Shown here one piece after another: positions 8,104 through 15,633 of a stretch of 64,000 bases of DNA (within the stretch, counting starts at the first letter, position 1; each line of letters starts with the position of its first letter). The notes below the pieces were generated by a model that was not told the origin of the DNA, made no database searches, and saw nothing but the letters and a program-made list of their open reading frames with translations. Location of the stretch: NCBI GenBank assembly GCA_900754745.1, contig CAAEEB010000096.1:1-64000 (forward strand). The letters are read 5' to 3'. A program made the position numbers and the translations under genes. The DNA comes from an uncultured Collinsella sp. GTDB taxonomy: Bacteria; Actinomycetota; Coriobacteriia; Coriobacteriales; Coriobacteriaceae.

Positions 8104-9420
8104 TTAGCCGCGGGTAATCTTATTTCTCAACAAGAAGTCGACTGCCCCCACGATTCTGATGCCATCGATGTCCGTTGGATGGTCGCCATCCCTGACAATC
8201 AGGATCTTCTCATACGAATCAGGAATTTTTCCTAGCGTGCTTAGCTTGAGCGGTCGCAGCTCGCGTTCCCTCGTCGCCTCGGCATCGATCCGTTCGGTAA
8301 CCTGGATGTATTTGCGGTCCGACCCCTCGCCGATTGCGACAAAGTCGATTTCCCCCGCGCGCAGATGGCCGCAAAACACTTCGTATCCTTCAAATACAAG
8401 CTGGTTGTAGATAACGTTCTCGAGCATCCTTCCGCTATCGCTACCTCTATATCCGTCAAGATAGCTGCGAATTCCCGTATCAGCTATGTAATATTTACCG
8501 CCTGTCTTAAGAAGCTCCCGCCCCTTGATGTCATACCTTTTTACTTTGGTAAACAGGTACGTCTCTTCCAGAGCGTCAATATATGTCGACACCGTCGATG
8601 CGTTGGTCTTACCGCCTGCCGATTCGTTGAGCGTCCCTACGATTTTGTTGACCGAGGTTTGGTTGGAGATGTTGTCTGCCAGATACGCACAGAGCCGCTC
8701 GAGAACATCGCGCTTGGTGATAGCTCCGCGACCCCTACGCGTCGCGCGCGACAGGATATCGCGCGCGACGATCGTCTGGTAGAGGCTACGGATATAGTCG
8801 CGACACAGCTCACGTCTCGGCTCATCATGGGCCAGAAACGGCATGCCGCCGTAGGTTATGTACTGCTCAAGCACGGTATTTGAATTAAGGCGATCGCCCG
8901 TCTTGGAAACGAGTTCGACCCTCTCACCAAGCCCTTCAGCGGCGACCGCATCAATCGAGCGAAAATCAAGATATTCGCTAAACGTGAGAGGCTGCATCTT
9001 GACCTCGACATATCGGCCCGAGATAAGCGTTGCGAGCTCGCTCGATAGCAAAAAGGCATTGGAGCCCGTGACATAGATATCGCACGGCAAATCCACTCGG
9101 AGCGAGTTGACCGCCTTTTCCCAACCTTCGACATTCTGGAGCTCGTCAAAGAACAGGTAGGGATGATCGATGCCGTCGATGCGCTCCCGGACCATACGAT
9201 AAAACGTCAGATAATCCGTAATTCCCGCGTACTCTAGAGATTCCATCTTAAAGGTCAGCAAACGCTCGGCTGGCACCCCCTGTTGCGCCAGATAGTCCCT
9301 CATCATGTCCAATAACGTTGATTTGCCACAACGGCGTATGCCCGTCACGATTTTGATGAGGTCGGTATCCTGAAAAGCAATGAGTCGATCAAGATAATGG
9401 CTTCGGCGAACGATATCCAT
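8104..9420 (-). CDS. AAA ATPase with DUF4143 domain
   Basis: A 438-residue member of the AAA_14/DUF4143 family. Walker A is GIRRCGKSTL near residue 28, Walker B is YLFFDELQN near 100, and sensor-like TGSNAFLLS follows; the arginine-rich middle (GRGAITKRD) leads to a winged-helix-like part and the C-terminal DUF4143 nuclease-like region (GEIDFVA...KYIQVTE) that resembles a PD-(D/E)xK core. The family is common on variable regions and is suspected to act in defence or toxin-like systems, but its job is unproven. Base composition is visibly lower in GC than neighbouring genes, which suggests acquisition by transfer. Its leader holds two AT-rich hairpins and two dispersed palindromes (9452-9632). 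Confidence 0.88.
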   Translation of the reverse strand: MDIVRRSHYLDRLIAFQDTDLIKIVTGIRRCGKSTLLDMMRDYLAQQGVPAERLLTFKMESLEYAGITDYLTFYRMVRERIDGIDHPYLFFDELQNVEGWEKAVNSLRVDLPCDIYVTGSNAFLLSSELATLISGRYVEVKMQPLTFSEYLDFRSIDAVAAEGLGERVELVSKTGDRLNSNTVLEQYITYGGMPFLAHDEPRRELCRDYIRSLYQTIVARDILSRATRRGRGAITKRDVLERLCAYLADNISNQTSVNKIVGTLNESAGGKTNASTVSTYIDALEETYLFTKVKRYDIKGRELLKTGGKYYIADTGIRSYLDGYRGSDSGRMLENVIYNQLVFEGYEVFCGHLRAGEIDFVAIGEGSDRKYIQVTERIDAEATRERELRPLKLSTLGKIPDSYEKILIVRDGDHPTDIDGIRIVGAVDFLLRNKITRG

Positions 9421-9451
9421 AGAGCCTCCCTAGCGCCCGACCAAACATGAA

Positions 9452-9488
9452 ATCTTATAAACTTGCATTTTTTACAAGTTTATAAGAT
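9452..9488. repeat. AT-rich perfect hairpin 1 upstream of the AAA ATPase
   Basis: Arms ATCTTATAAACTTG (9452-9465) and its exact complement (9475-9488) with a 9-nt loop. It lies 32 bp upstream of the ATPase start, so it may be an operator or a leader hairpin. Confidence 0.85.
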
Positions 9489-9491
9489 GTT

Positions 9492-9528
9492 GCCTTAGAA
9501 ACTTGAAGAATTTGAAAGTTTCTAAGGC
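9492..9528. repeat. AT-rich perfect hairpin 2 upstream of the AAA ATPase
   Basis: Arms GCCTTAGAAACTT (9492-9504) and its exact complement (9516-9528) with an 11-nt loop. The arm differs from hairpin 1 mainly at one core position (CTTAGAAACTTG against CTTATAAACTTG), so the two are probably paired binding sites for one factor. Confidence 0.85.
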
Positions 9529-9533
9529 ATGGA

Positions 9534-9564
9534 ATGCGACAAACGAACTGTCCCTTTGTCGCAT
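9534..9564. repeat. Palindromic repeat, family A copy
   Basis: ATGCGACAAACGAACTG followed by TCCCTTTGTCGCAT, a diverged copy of the dispersed palindrome. Confidence 0.75.
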
Positions 9565-9569
9565 CGAAG

Positions 9570-9632
9570 TTGCGGTGGAATAGTTCCTGTTTGCACACCT
9601 ACTCAAGCTATTTAGGGACTATTTCACCGCAA
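9570..9632. repeat. Palindromic repeat, family B copy 1
   Basis: Arms TTGCGGTGGAATAGTTCC (from 9570) and GGGACTATTTCACCGCAA (to 9632), ending 1 bp before the stop codon of the MerR gene. A better-preserved copy lies at 35215-35278. It may serve as terminator for the MerR gene. Confidence 0.75.
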
Positions 9633-9633
9633 G

Positions 9634-10500
9634 TCATTTGAGGGCGACGGGGATTTGGATACAGCAGAAGTCCTCTTGGTGAGACTCGTCGTAGCTCGTG
9701 GTGTCCAGGTAGCAAAAATCGAAAGCGTTGCCGATGGGCTGGAGCGCATGTTTGTCCATGCAGGCGACGATGGCGCGGATACCCTCGGGCTCGTACGGCA
9801 TGCCCCAGCGGCTCATGCATAGATACGTGCCCTCGGGCAGCACCTCGACGCCGATCTCTGCCAGCTCGGCAGGATCGCTCGGCAGCGTTTCCTCGGCACC
9901 GCGCGGCAGCACGGCAAAAGAGCCGGCACCGGCGATGGGGTCGTCGGAATGCAGTGCCTCTCGACGCAGCATGGCACCCCAACCGCGCATGGGGCGTGTG
10001 CCCGTCAGTGCACGCATGCGTAAAATCGCCCGCATAAGCGTGGGATGAAGCATCGAGCGGCCGCGCTCGATATCGCCCGGGAACTCCTCAAAGACCACGT
10101 AGCGGCGCTCAAACTGTTTGAGCTCCGGCTTGCCCTCACGCTCGCGCCAGTAGACCGCTTCGTCGTAAAAGCTCAGGCGCTCCTGCACGCTGGCGCGCTC
10201 GGCTTTGAGCCCGGCAATCTGTTCGTCGAGCGCCTGCACCCGCGAGCGCAGGTGGTCGGTCATCTCTCCAATGTCGAACGTCGAGGTCAGGCGGTCAATC
10301 TCGTCGAGCTCCAGCCCCAAGTCGCGCAACATGCAAATCAGGCGCATAAGCGGAATCTGCGTGGGCGAATAGAAACGGTAGCCCTTTTCGTTGACCACGG
10401 CGGGTTTAAACAGACCGATCTTGTCGTAGTAGATGAGCGTTTGGCGTGAGACGTTAAACAAGCTCGCCATCTCGCTAATCGCATACATACCCGTCTGCAT
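9634..10500 (-). CDS. MerR family regulator with GyrI-like effector domain
   Basis: Transcription factor, 288 residues. The N-terminal winged helix reads YAISEMASLFNVSRQTLIYYDKIGLFKP, a clear MerR DNA-binding domain; a coiled-coil dimerisation helix follows (DHLRSRVQALDEQIAGLKAERA), then a C-terminal effector-binding domain of GyrI/BmrR type. The start at 10500 has GGGAGG just upstream. It is the last gene of the minus-strand ubiX-ubiD cluster, but a hairpin at 10521-10548 separates it, so it may have its own promoter. By position it could sense the aromatic acid handled by the decarboxylase; this is inference. Confidence 0.87.
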   Translation of the reverse strand: MQTGMYAISEMASLFNVSRQTLIYYDKIGLFKPAVVNEKGYRFYSPTQIPLMRLICMLRDLGLELDEIDRLTSTFDIGEMTDHLRSRVQALDEQIAGLKAERASVQERLSFYDEAVYWREREGKPELKQFERRYVVFEEFPGDIERGRSMLHPTLMRAILRMRALTGTRPMRGWGAMLRREALHSDDPIAGAGSFAVLPRGAEETLPSDPAELAEIGVEVLPEGTYLCMSRWGMPYEPEGIRAIVACMDKHALQPIGNAFDFCYLDTTSYDESHQEDFCCIQIPVALK

Positions 10501-10520
10501 AGGTCCTCCCGACACACCAA

Positions 10521-10548
10521 AGCCCGCCGCCCACAGGGGCAGCGGGCT
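10521..10548 (-). terminator. Terminator after ubiX
   Basis: AGCCCGC (10521-10527) pairs with GCGGGCT (10542-10548) and is followed on the minus strand by a short T-run. Confidence 0.6.
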
Positions 10549-10580
10549 CAAACACTACTCGTATCCTACCCTAAAGATGC

Positions 10581-11159
10581 CTATGACCAGCGCTTATAGT
10601 TTTCGCACGACACGCCAACAGCTTCGAGCGCCTTGGCGGCGATGTGATGCACTGCATCGTCGAGCGTGGCGGGGCCGTTGTAAAACGTGAGCATGGGCGG
10701 CATGAGCATGACGCCCGGCACGCGCGCCAGGCGCGCCATGTTGTCGACATGGATCGCACTGAAGGGCGTCTCGCGCACCATGAGCACCAGGCGGCGCTGC
10801 TCTTTCATCTGCACGTCGGCCGCACGCAGCAACAGGTTTTCGCTGTAGCCGCTCGCAATGCCGGCGAGCGTCTTCATGGAGCAGGGCGCCACAATCATGC
10901 CGGCGACCGGATAGGTGCCACTTGCGATGGCAGCGCCGATGTTCTTGTTGTCGTAGACCACATCGGCATGCGCGGCAAACTCGTCGAGCGTCATGCCGAG
11001 CTCCTGCTCGATGGTGATCTCTCCCCCGCGCGTGACGACAAGCGCCGACTCGGCACCGGCCTGGCGCAGGCACTTGAGACACTCGAGGCCCAGCGCAGCG
11101 CCGCTGGCACCAGAAACGCCAACGACAATGCGACGGGAACGGACAGAAGACTCAGGCAT
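10581..11159 (-). CDS. ubiX: Flavin prenyltransferase UbiX (LpdB-like)
   Basis: Joins a dimethylallyl group to FMN to make prenylated FMN, the cofactor of UbiD decarboxylases. The 192-residue length is typical. The phosphate-binding start VGVSGASGAALGL, the APCSMKTLAGIASG segment, RAADVQMKEQRRLVLMVRETPFS and the LTFYNGPATLDDAV tail match the family closely. AAGGAG precedes the ATG by 5 bases. It lies 33 bp after ubiD, so the enzyme and its cofactor maker are co-expressed, as in lactobacillar lpdB/lpdC. The protein should be a soluble dodecamer. Confidence 0.96.
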   Translation of the reverse strand: MPESSVRSRRIVVGVSGASGAALGLECLKCLRQAGAESALVVTRGGEITIEQELGMTLDEFAAHADVVYDNKNIGAAIASGTYPVAGMIVAPCSMKTLAGIASGYSENLLLRAADVQMKEQRRLVLMVRETPFSAIHVDNMARLARVPGVMLMPPMLTFYNGPATLDDAVHHIAAKALEAVGVSCENYKRWS

Positions 11160-11192
11160 GACAACTCCTTAGCTATTTGATAGGGCTACTTA

Positions 11193-12680
11193 CTAGAAGG
11201 CGAGCTCGGCGGCCCACTTCTCTTCATCGATCTCCATGAACTGCGAGCGGATGAAGTTCTTCTTGAGGTTGAACGGAACCGTGCAGTCGAAGATGGCCTT
11301 GCAGGCGATGCCGTGCTCGCGAATCGAAGGATCGAACGCGGGGTCGTTGGACGGATCGAGCACGTGGCAGTGGCAACCGGGGATGGTGATGAGGTCCACG
11401 TCGGCCTGGAAGCGCGTGGTCATGGCCCACATCACGTCGCTCATATCGAAGATATCGACATCCTCGTCAACAAGGATGACGTGCTTGAGCTCGGAGAACG
11501 CCGAGAAGGCAAGCATGGCGGCGTTGCGCTGACGGCCCTCGTCATTTTTGCTCGACTTCTTGAACTGCATGATGGCAACGAACTTGCCGCCGCCGCAGGG
11601 AGCGGCGTGGACGTTGAGCAGGCGGCCCGGGATGGCGGTCTCGACCATCTTGTAGATGGAAGCCTCGGTGGGGATGCCGGCCATGGACACGTGCTCGTGC
11701 GAAGGGCCGATGCAGCTCTCCATGATGGGGTTGACACGCGTGGTGACGGCGGTGATCTTGATCACCGGGCAGACCTTGGCGCCGCCGGTGTAACCGGGGA
11801 ACTCGGGCATGGCGTAGCCGTGGCCGTTGACGTCCTCATTGATAGTCTCGTCGTGCATGAGGTAGCCCTCGAGCACGTACTCGGCATTGGCAATGCACTT
11901 CTGCGGAACGGTGACGCAGTCGGCAAGCTCGACGGCGTGGCCGCGCAGGGCACCGGCGATCTGCAGCTCGTTGAAGCCGAGCGGCGTGGTGGGAGCCTCG
12001 AAGCCGCAGCACATGTACACGGCGGGGTCCAGACCGATGGAGATGGAGATGGGCATGTCCTCGCCGCGCTGGCAGTACTCGTCAAAGAACGCGCCCAGGT
12101 GACGGCTGCCCGGGGTGATCCACATGGCGAGCTTGTCCTTGTCGACGCAGGAGAAGCGGTGGATGGTCACGTCGGACTGGGTGCCATCGGGGCTCGTGCC
12201 GTAGGCGAGGCCCATGGTGATGTAGGGGCCACCGTCGACGGGCGTGTTGGTGGGAGCGGGAACGATCTTGCGCAGGTCGAAGCCCTCGTCGGTCGCCTTG
12301 TACACGACCTCCTGGCAGTCGACGTGCTTGCCCTCGGCGATCTGCTCAGGGGCGATCAGGTTCTCGAAGCGCTTGCCGATCTCGAGGCCCAGATGCTCCT
12401 CGTCCAGATCGAGCAGGGCGGCAACGCGCTTGCGGCTGGCAAGCATGCCGATGCAGACCTTGGCGTCGTCAAAGCCCTTAACGTTGTTGAAGACCATCGC
12501 CGGGCCCTCTTTGGTCGGACGCATGACGGTGCCGCCGGCACCGACGTGACGGTAGACGCCCGAGACCTCGGCATCGGGATCGACCTGGGTGTCGGTCTCG
12601 AGCAGCTGGCCCGGCATCTCGCGCAAAAAGTCGAGTGCAGAACGCAGGTCGTGGATCTGGGAAGCATCGGTAGTGGACAT
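11193..12680 (-). CDS. UbiD family decarboxylase, gallate/protocatechuate type (LpdC-like)
   Basis: prFMN-dependent non-oxidative aromatic acid decarboxylase, 495 residues. It resembles gallate decarboxylase LpdC of Lactiplantibacillus along its length as I recall that sequence: DPDAEVSGVYRHVGAGGT, PTKEGPAMVFNNVKGF, VVYKATDEGFDLRK, DVTIHRFSCVDKDKLA, EHVSMAGIPTEASIYK and ILVDEDVDIFDMSDVMWAM. The likely reaction is gallate to pyrogallol or protocatechuate to catechol. AGGAG precedes the ATG. It heads a ubiD-ubiX pair and follows a DASS permease gene, which could import the acid. Vanillate or 4-hydroxybenzoate remain possible substrates. Confidence 0.9.
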   Translation of the reverse strand: MSTTDASQIHDLRSALDFLREMPGQLLETDTQVDPDAEVSGVYRHVGAGGTVMRPTKEGPAMVFNNVKGFDDAKVCIGMLASRKRVAALLDLDEEHLGLEIGKRFENLIAPEQIAEGKHVDCQEVVYKATDEGFDLRKIVPAPTNTPVDGGPYITMGLAYGTSPDGTQSDVTIHRFSCVDKDKLAMWITPGSRHLGAFFDEYCQRGEDMPISISIGLDPAVYMCCGFEAPTTPLGFNELQIAGALRGHAVELADCVTVPQKCIANAEYVLEGYLMHDETINEDVNGHGYAMPEFPGYTGGAKVCPVIKITAVTTRVNPIMESCIGPSHEHVSMAGIPTEASIYKMVETAIPGRLLNVHAAPCGGGKFVAIMQFKKSSKNDEGRQRNAAMLAFSAFSELKHVILVDEDVDIFDMSDVMWAMTTRFQADVDLITIPGCHCHVLDPSNDPAFDPSIREHGIACKAIFDCTVPFNLKKNFIRSQFMEIDEEKWAAELAF

Positions 12681-12822
12681 GGCATGCTCCTTTCGGGAGA
12701 GTGCCCGACGGCGGTGTGCCGCCGGGCGGGGTAACGTAATGGGGCCACGGCGCTCACAAATGAAGCGCTCGACCGCTCGAAGTTCAAGTGCTTGGCTGCT
12801 TACAGCCGGAACGCCCGACCGC

Positions 12823-14280
12823 TTACATCAGGCCAAAGAGGTGGAACCAGGCGGCCTCGACCAGCACGACGACAAAGACGACCGCGGTGAGGGGGATGCC
12901 CATGCGCATGGCCTCTTTGGAGGTGTAGCCGCCGGCGTCCTTGCCTTCGCCGATAAGGATCGGCAGGTTATGGAACGGCAGGATGTAGTGGATGTTGATG
13001 GACGTGAAGACGATGAGCGCCACGGCGAGCGGGCTCACGCTGGAGCCGGCGGCAAAGCTGATGAACGCCGGCACGCACACGCCGAGCACGGCCATGACCG
13101 AGCCCATGAACATGTGGATGATCATGGAAAGCGCGGCGACGAGCAGGGCGAACAGGAAGATGTTCTCGGGCACGGAGCTGGGGAGCACGACGTCGGCGAT
13201 CCAGGCGTTCATGCCGGTGGCACCGCCCACGGAGCCCACGGCCATGGCGGCCGTCAGGAACATGAGGGACTTGATATCGACAGCGTTCCAGCTGGCGGGG
13301 GTGAGGACTTCGCCAATGATGGGCATGGCGAGAGCGACACCAATGGCCAGGGTGACCCAGCCGATGTAATCGCCCGAAACGGTGAGCCACAGCGCGATGG
13401 CGATGACAAGCCACACGATGGTGCGGATCTCTTTGACGGAGAGCTTGCCGAGCGCGGCCTGCTTGGCCACGATCTGCTCGCGATCGTAGACGAGCTCCTT
13501 GCTGGGCTTAAAGAGGAAGAGGCCCAAGAACAGGGTGCACAGCAGCGCGACCAGCATAGGCACGCTCATGTACAGGAACCAGTCGACGAAGGACGGGCTC
13601 ATGCCGCCGGCCTCGGCACTGTACTGTGCAACGAGGGGGTTGAGCGTGGAGTCGCCCGTCAGGAAAAACATGGAGCCCGGGGCGGCAGCGGCAAACACGA
13701 GGAAGCCGAGCTTGCCCTTGTCGTCGTCACCGTAGCCGGCGGACTCGGCGATGACCGAGACGACGGCGAGGATGAGGAAGGCGCGGGGGAACGGATGCGG
13801 GATCAGCAGCGACAGCACAAAGGTGAGCGCGAAAATCGAGATGATGAGCGACTTGGCGTCGCGCACGAACTTGAGCATGAACGCGTAGGCGATACGCTCG
13901 CCCAGGCCCGACTCCTTGACCGCGCTGGCGATGAGGTAGGCGCCGATGACGAGCCACATGGTGGCCTTGGTCCACGAGCTAAACGTAGAGGCGACCGTCG
14001 CCGAAATGCTCGCGGCGCCCGTGTCGTCCACGCACACCTTGAACAGGACGAGCAGCGCGCAGTAGAGCAGGCCCACAAAGCCCGGCTGTGCCACGCCACA
14101 TGCCCAGAACACCACCGTGGCGAGCGTCAGTGCCAGACAGGTCTGACCGCCGACCGTGAGCTCGACCGTCGAGCTCAGCTCCGCCAAAGGAAGAAACTTC
14201 ACCAGCAAAAAGACAACGATACCCAGCACAAAGCCAATTTCGCGCTTGGTGATCTTAAACGCCTTCTTTTCCGCTTCCAT
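12823..14280 (-). CDS. DASS/SLC13 family anion permease
   Basis: Inner-membrane transporter of 485 residues with about 12-14 hydrophobic segments. Family markers include two hairpin-like repeats, the SNT-like positions near LTGDSTLNP (first half) and VGSVGGATGMNAW (second half), and a hydrophobic C-terminus. DASS members carry di- and tricarboxylates, usually with Na+, or exchange anions. Its place directly upstream of ubiD (142-bp gap) suggests uptake of an aromatic or hydroxy-acid substrate, or exchange with product. GAAAGGTGGGGAG provides the ribosome site. A terminator-like hairpin at 14337-14364 lies upstream, so the permease probably has its own promoter. Confidence 0.88.
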   Translation of the reverse strand: MEAEKKAFKITKREIGFVLGIVVFLLVKFLPLAELSSTVELTVGGQTCLALTLATVVFWACGVAQPGFVGLLYCALLVLFKVCVDDTGAASISATVASTFSSWTKATMWLVIGAYLIASAVKESGLGERIAYAFMLKFVRDAKSLIISIFALTFVLSLLIPHPFPRAFLILAVVSVIAESAGYGDDDKGKLGFLVFAAAAPGSMFFLTGDSTLNPLVAQYSAEAGGMSPSFVDWFLYMSVPMLVALLCTLFLGLFLFKPSKELVYDREQIVAKQAALGKLSVKEIRTIVWLVIAIALWLTVSGDYIGWVTLAIGVALAMPIIGEVLTPASWNAVDIKSLMFLTAAMAVGSVGGATGMNAWIADVVLPSSVPENIFLFALLVAALSMIIHMFMGSVMAVLGVCVPAFISFAAGSSVSPLAVALIVFTSINIHYILPFHNLPILIGEGKDAGGYTSKEAMRMGIPLTAVVFVVVLVEAAWFHLFGLM

Positions 14281-14336
14281 CTCCCCACCTTTCTTGTTGG
14301 GGGCGCTCCGGATTCGCAGCCACGTTGCCGCTTAAA

Positions 14337-14364
14337 AAGGGGCGCCCGTTATCGGACACCCCTT
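14337..14364 (-). terminator. Hairpin between LpdD-Nudix and permease genes
   Basis: AAGGGGCGCCCG (14337-14348) pairs, with two G-U pairs, with CGGACACCCCTT (14353-14364); on the minus strand it is followed by TTTTTA. It is a terminator or an attenuator between the two genes. Confidence 0.65.
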
Positions 14365-14432
14365 ACGTTGCGCTGTGTTGCGGCAATACAGTCAAGCGGA
14401 TTTTTTTGGATGAGAAGCGATTCCCTAGACAA

Positions 14433-14497
14433 AAACCGTCACAACATTCGACGCTTTTCCTCGTTTTCGAGATTTTCGCCGAATGTTGTGACGGTTT
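14433..14497. repeat. 18-bp-arm inverted repeat
   Basis: AAACCGTCACAACATTCG (14433-14450) is the exact complement of 14480-14497, with a 29-nt interior. It lies directly beside a family A palindrome (14500-14530), beyond the end of the LpdD-Nudix gene. Confidence 0.85.
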
Positions 14498-14499
14498 GG

Positions 14500-14530
14500 A
14501 TGTGACAAAGGGACTGTCCCTTTGTCACAT
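14500..14530. repeat. Palindromic repeat, family A copy overlapping a stop codon
   Basis: A perfect copy: ATGTGACAAAGGGAC, one central base, then its complement. The TGA stop of the LpdD-Nudix gene (14525-14527) lies inside the repeat. Confidence 0.9.
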
Positions 14531-15472
14531 AGCGAGGGCCGTACGGATGGATGGGTCGCTGAGAGCCTCGCGGAGCCAGGGGGCCAGCTGCTCGGGGTGA
14601 CCCTGCAGGTAGCCGTCGAGCTCGGACGGGGCCACGCGGCGCAACTCCGAGATCTCCTCTTGGTTGATATGCAGCTCGCCCGGCTCAACATGGGCAAGGT
14701 AGACCTCGCACCATTCGCACTCGCAGCGGCCGTCGCCGTGGTCCTCACGGTACACCACGTGTCCGAGGTGCTCGAGCTGATCGGGCTCGCGTGTAATGCC
14801 GAGCTCTTCGTTGATGCGGCGCACCGTGGCGGCCGCGACGTCTTCCCCGGGGAGCGGATGGCCGGCACAGCTATCGGCCAGCACTCCGCCCCACAGTCGC
14901 TTGAGCGGACTGCGGCGACAGAGCAGCAGGCGCGCGTCTTCGCCCCGGCCCTCGACCAAAAGCGTCAGAAATGCCTGATGCAGGATGCCCTCGCCGGCAT
15001 GGGCATCGATGCGGTCGACGGGGCCAAGCGCCTCGCCGGTCGCGGCATCGACCGCCACGACCTCGGCGCCCGCGCCGCCCTCATCCCAACCGGCGCGCAG
15101 GATGCGCGCGGCGGCTTCCTCAAGCGCGGCGATGAGCTCCTTGGTGGTATCGAGCACGCGCTGCAGGTCGTCCCCGCTCGCCTGTTCAACATGAAAGCCC
15201 GTGCTTGCAACTACCGGCACGTCAAAGCGCGTGGCCAGCGCCGCCGCGATATCGTGCGCCGGGATCTCGTCTCGATGGCACGGAACGGCCAGGATGCTCA
15301 CCGTCGCCGTACGGCCGGGCTCGGGGCGCGGAATGGCCTGCGCCGTGGCGCCCAGGTGCGCAAACTCCGGCGAGCAGGCGTACACCGCCATGCCTCGCGG
15401 CGTCACCGTCAGCTGGGCCTCGAGCGCAAACTTGCCCTCGCCCACTGCAACCTTTGTCGTGTGCATACCCAT
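14525..15472 (-). CDS. LpdD-like prenylated-flavin chaperone fused to IPP-isomerase-type Nudix domain
   Basis: A 315-residue two-domain protein. Residues 3-120 resemble the LpdD/prenylated-flavin chaperone-like domain (HLGATAQAIPRPEPG near 39-53, GFHVEQ near 92-97). Residues 137-310 resemble type I isopentenyl diphosphate isomerase: metal histidines at 158 and 165 (DAHAGEGILHQAF), GHP at 204-206, a Nudix box running 204-226 (RRINEELGI) and acidic E-x-E at 251-253. The usual catalytic cysteine directly before GHP is replaced by Gly-preceding Ala203, with a cysteine one place earlier (SCAGHP), so activity may differ. Start at 15472 chosen for AGGAG 5 bases upstream; a longer reading runs through a palindromic repeat. 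It is upstream of permease, ubiD and ubiX on the same strand. Confidence 0.85.
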   Translation of the reverse strand: MGMHTTKVAVGEGKFALEAQLTVTPRGMAVYACSPEFAHLGATAQAIPRPEPGRTATVSILAVPCHRDEIPAHDIAAALATRFDVPVVASTGFHVEQASGDDLQRVLDTTKELIAALEEAAARILRAGWDEGGAGAEVVAVDAATGEALGPVDRIDAHAGEGILHQAFLTLLVEGRGEDARLLLCRRSPLKRLWGGVLADSCAGHPLPGEDVAAATVRRINEELGITREPDQLEHLGHVVYREDHGDGRCECEWCEVYLAHVEPGELHINQEEISELRRVAPSELDGYLQGHPEQLAPWLREALSDPSIRTALAM

Positions 15473-15544
15473 GGGATCTCCTGTCGCCCGCGATGTACCT
15501 GAGACCATCTTCGCCTGTATTGCGACTATACAGGCAAGCTCTCC

Positions 15545-15575
15545 ATGTGACAAAGAGACTGTCCCTTTGTCACAT
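15545..15575. repeat. Palindromic repeat, family A copy
   Basis: ATGTGACAAAGAGACTG followed by TCCCTTTGTCACAT. Unlike most copies it lies between two divergent gene starts (15472 minus, 15634 plus), so it may affect promoters rather than ends. Confidence 0.85.
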
Positions 15576-15633
15576 TCTGTTAGAGTTGCAGGGATTGAAT
15601 CCCGCTTATTCATGCGACATTGGAGTGACAACC

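Noticed and set aside
8104..9420. The DUF4143 ATPase as part of a larger defence island
   Set aside because: Neighbours are ordinary or unknown genes; no nuclease, toxin or restriction partner is visible.
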